A DNA stretch of 16,936 bases from DATBIO01 sp036556965. GTDB taxonomy: Bacteria > Acidobacteriota > Vicinamibacteria > Fen-336. Shown piece by piece: positions 15,126 to 16,936 of this stretch (the first letter of the stretch is position 1; every line of letters begins with the position of its first letter). Location: the NCBI GenBank assembly GCA_036556965.1, contig DATBIO010000216.1, positions 1 through 16,936 on the forward strand, read 5' to 3'. The notes under the pieces are model-generated. The model saw nothing but the letters and a program-made list of their open reading frames with translations. It was not told the DNA's origin and did not search any database. A program made the position numbers and the translations under genes.

Positions 15126-15817
15126 CGCGCGAGGAGAAGAGCGGCCGGCTGGGCGGCGCCTTCCTGCTCATCGGCGTGTTGCTCCTGCTCTTCGGCTCCT
15201 ACCTGGGCCTGGCCGTGGCCCCCCGCGAGCGCTTCATGGGCGACGTGCAGCGCATCATGTACGTCCACGTGCCCACGGCCTGGAACGCCATGCTGTGCCT
15301 GACCGCGGCCTTCGTCTTCGCCGTGGCCTACCTGTGGAAGGGCGGCTGGCGCTGGGACTGCCGGCTGGAAGGGGCGCTCGAGGTGGGCGTGCTCCTCTCC
15401 GGCCTGCTCTGCGTGCAGGGCTCGATCTGGGCCCGGCCCACCTGGGGCGTGTGGTGGGACTGGGATCCCCGGCTCACCACCACCGCCGTGATGTTCTTCG
15501 CCTTCCTCGGCATCATCGCCCTGCGCTCCTTCGTGGACGACCCCGCCCAGCGCGCGACCTGGGCGGCGGTGGCCACCATCGTGGCCTACGTGGACGTGCC
15601 CATCGTCTACTTCTCCGTGCGCTGGTGGAACTCGCTCCACCAGATGCAGTCGAGCCCGGCCACCGTCTCTCCCGCCTTCTACCTGCCCCTGCGCACGAAC
15701 GCCTTCGGCATGCTGTTCGTGATGGCCGGCTTCATCACGCTGCGCGCGCGGCTGGCGCGACGCCGGCTGGCCGCGCAGCTCGCGCCGCCCCCCGCCCTGA
15801 CGAGGGCCGCCTCGTGA
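15122..15817 (+). CDS. ccmC: Cytochrome c maturation heme-handling protein CcmC
   Basis: CcmC presents heme to the chaperone CcmE. The 231-residue protein has about six membrane helices and the tryptophan-rich heme-handling motif WGVWWDWDPRLT (108-118), with the two external histidine ligands expected at H49 (YVHVPTAW) and H173 (NSLHQ). All these key residues are present. GTG 15122 forms a GTGA overlap with the ccmB stop, and the ccmC stop forms another with ccmD. Confidence 0.95.
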   Translation: MTREEKSGRLGGAFLLIGVLLLLFGSYLGLAVAPRERFMGDVQRIMYVHVPTAWNAMLCLTAAFVFAVAYLWKGGWRWDCRLEGALEVGVLLSGLLCVQGSIWARPTWGVWWDWDPRLTTTAVMFFAFLGIIALRSFVDDPAQRATWAAVATIVAYVDVPIVYFSVRWWNSLHQMQSSPATVSPAFYLPLRTNAFGMLFVMAGFITLRARLARRRLAAQLAPPPALTRAAS

Positions 15818-15966
15818 GCGGGGTGATCACCGGCGGCTGGGAATACGTCTGGGCGGCCTACGGCGTCACCGCCGCCGTGCTCGCCCTCTTCGCGCTGTCG
15901 CTCTGGGTGCGGTGGCGCGCGGCGAGCCGCGGGGAGGGAACCGCGGTGCCGGAGGAGGAATGGTGA
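15814..15966 (+). CDS. ccmD: Small heme exporter protein CcmD-like (50 aa)
   Basis: This short gene starts at GTG 15814 in a GTGA overlap with the ccmC stop and ends at TGA 15964-15966. The product has an aromatic N-terminus (GGWEYVWAAYGVTAAV), a single membrane helix (about 13-33) and a charged tail (VRWRAASRGEG), the standard build of CcmD. CcmD holds CcmC and CcmE together for release of heme-loaded CcmE. Sequence conservation in this family is low, so the call rests on size, topology, the WEYVWAAYG segment and position between ccmC and ccmE. Confidence 0.85.
   Translation: MSGVITGGWEYVWAAYGVTAAVLALFALSLWVRWRAASRGEGTAVPEEEW
15951..15959 (+). promoter_or_regulatory. Shine-Dalgarno site of ccmE
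   Basis: GGAGGAGGA lies directly before ATG 15960, inside the end of ccmD. It favours ATG 15960 over GTG 15963 as the ccmE start and is the clearest ribosome site in the ccm operon. Confidence 0.75.
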
Positions 15967-16439
15967 GCGACCGCAGGCGACGCCGGCGTTTCGTGCTCAT
16001 CGCCCTTGCCGTGGTGGCGGCCGCCTTCGTGGGCCTCGCCGTGGGCGGCATCGGCGAGAACCTCGTCTACTACTGGGGCCCCAGCGAGCTGCAGGCGGCG
16101 GGGGGCAAGGCGGTGGGGGCCACCATCCGCCTGGGGGGCAAGGTGGCCGAGCGCTCCGTCGTCCACGCGGCCGGCTCGCGCCTGGAGTTCGACGTGACGG
16201 ACGACCGCCACGCGGTGCACGTGAAGAGCAGCGGCGTGCCCCCGCAGATGTTCCGCGAGGGCATCGGCGTGGTGGTGGAGGGCACCATGACCCCCGCCGG
16301 CCACTTCGAGGCCCGGCGCCTGCTCGTCTCGCACAGCAACGAGTACCGGGCGCCGCAGGACGGCGCCCCCGTGGACGCCAAGGAGCTCATGCGCACCACG
16401 GCGGAGACGGAGACGGCCCCCGCCCCCGGGAAGCCATGA
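15960..16439 (+). CDS. ccmE: Cytochrome c maturation heme chaperone CcmE
   Basis: CcmE binds heme covalently and carries it through the periplasm to the CcmF/H ligase. The 159-residue protein has a basic N-terminus (six Arg, 5-10), a membrane anchor (about 11-31) and a periplasmic beta-barrel domain. The heme-binding histidine is H125 in HSNEY (H-x3-Y with Y129), the standard histidine form rather than the cysteine variant known from some sulfate reducers and archaea. A flexible C-terminal tail follows. It overlaps ccmD by 7 bases and ccmF by four (ATGA). Confidence 0.94.
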   Translation: MVSDRRRRRRFVLIALAVVAAAFVGLAVGGIGENLVYYWGPSELQAAGGKAVGATIRLGGKVAERSVVHAAGSRLEFDVTDDRHAVHVKSSGVPPQMFREGIGVVVEGTMTPAGHFEARRLLVSHSNEYRAPQDGAPVDAKELMRTTAETETAPAPGKP

Positions 16440-16936
16440 CCGCCGCCCTCGGCCGCTTCCTCCTCCTGGCCGCGCTCCTGAGCGCGTCGGCGGGGGCCGT
16501 GCTCGGCTTCGCCATGGGCCGGCGGCCGTCGGCGCCGGCGCTGGCCTGGCTCAGGCGCCTGGCCTACGCCTTCGCCCTCCTCATGGGAGCGGCCAACCTG
16601 CTGATGGTGGTGGCGCTGCTGCGGCACGACTTCAGCGTCGGCTACGTGGCCTCCGTCGGCTCGCGCAGCGTGCCCACCTGGGTGACCATCGTCAGCCTCT
16701 GGTCGTCGCTCGAGGGCTCCATCCTCTTCTGGGGACTGGTGATGGGCGGCTACATCGCCGCCGCCACCGCCGTGGTCCACCGCCGGCACCCCGCGGCCCT
16801 GCCCTACGCCTCCGGCGTGTGGCTGGGCACGGCGGCGTTCTTCGCCCTGCTCCTGGCCGGGCCGGCCCAGCCCTTCGCGGCGGTGAGCCCCGTCCCCGCG
16901 GACGGCCCCGGGCCCAATCCCCTGCTGCAGAACCAC
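16436..16936 (+). CDS. ccmF: Cytochrome c heme lyase subunit CcmF, N-terminal part, cut by window end
   Basis: The first 167 codons of CcmF, open to the last base. Several hydrophobic helices are visible, with the family motif LWSSLEGSILFWGL (about residues 92-105) and the later GPGPNPLLQNH, which in complete proteins leads into the WWD heme-handling region. CcmF works with CcmH to attach heme from CcmE to apocytochrome c. ATG 16436 overlaps the ccmE stop by four bases. The rest of the gene, and any ccmG/H genes, lie beyond the window. Confidence 0.94.
   Translation, partial: MTAALGRFLLLAALLSASAGAVLGFAMGRRPSAPALAWLRRLAYAFALLMGAANLLMVVALLRHDFSVGYVASVGSRSVPTWVTIVSLWSSLEGSILFWGLVMGGYIAAATAVVHRRHPAALPYASGVWLGTAAFFALLLAGPAQPFAAVSPVPADGPGPNPLLQNH

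Overview
The window is a very GC-rich stretch of bacterial chromosome with about a dozen tightly packed genes and no mobile elements, RNA genes or CRISPR arrays that I can see. A System I cytochrome c maturation operon and a secreted hydrolase with a Sec signal point to a Gram-negative host. GTG and TTG starts and the mix of LigD, AddAB and Ccm genes would fit an environmental Myxococcota or Acidobacteriota lineage, but the sequence alone does not settle the phylum.

Region 1 (1-7386) is DNA double-strand-break repair. The 3' end of a ligD gene (non-homologous end joining polymerase domain) converges on a small membrane-anchored protein of unknown function on the minus strand. Divergent from that gene is an addB-addA pair with an ATGA overlap, encoding a RecBCD-type end-resection helicase-nuclease. 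AddB carries the iron-sulfur nuclease signature and, in a proline/alanine linker, a QLSLF pentapeptide that matches the beta sliding-clamp binding consensus. A short degenerate receiver-domain protein follows (7462-7917).

Region 2 (7985-11842) is a three-gene operon with overlapping ends: a glutamine-synthetase-like ligase, an iron-dependent alcohol dehydrogenase and an aldehyde dehydrogenase. Together they could carry out gamma-glutamylation of an amino alcohol such as ethanolamine, then alcohol and aldehyde oxidation to a gamma-glutamyl amino acid. No hydrolase to release the product is present in the window.

Region 3 (11959-13606) holds a stand-alone iron-sulfur PD-(D/E)XK nuclease related to Cas4 and the AddB C-terminus. 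It overlaps tail-to-tail by 20 bases with a minus-strand gene for a periplasmic dienelactone-hydrolase-family enzyme.

Region 4 (13711 to the end) is a ccmABCDEF operon for heme delivery to c-type cytochromes. Every gene overlaps the next by 4 to 7 bases, and the window ends inside ccmF. A good -35/-10 pair lies just before ccmA. Four plus-strand lead genes have a TANNNT box 6 to 10 bases before the start codon and no Shine-Dalgarno sequence, which suggests leaderless or nearly leaderless transcripts, whereas the two minus-strand genes have strong Shine-Dalgarno sites.
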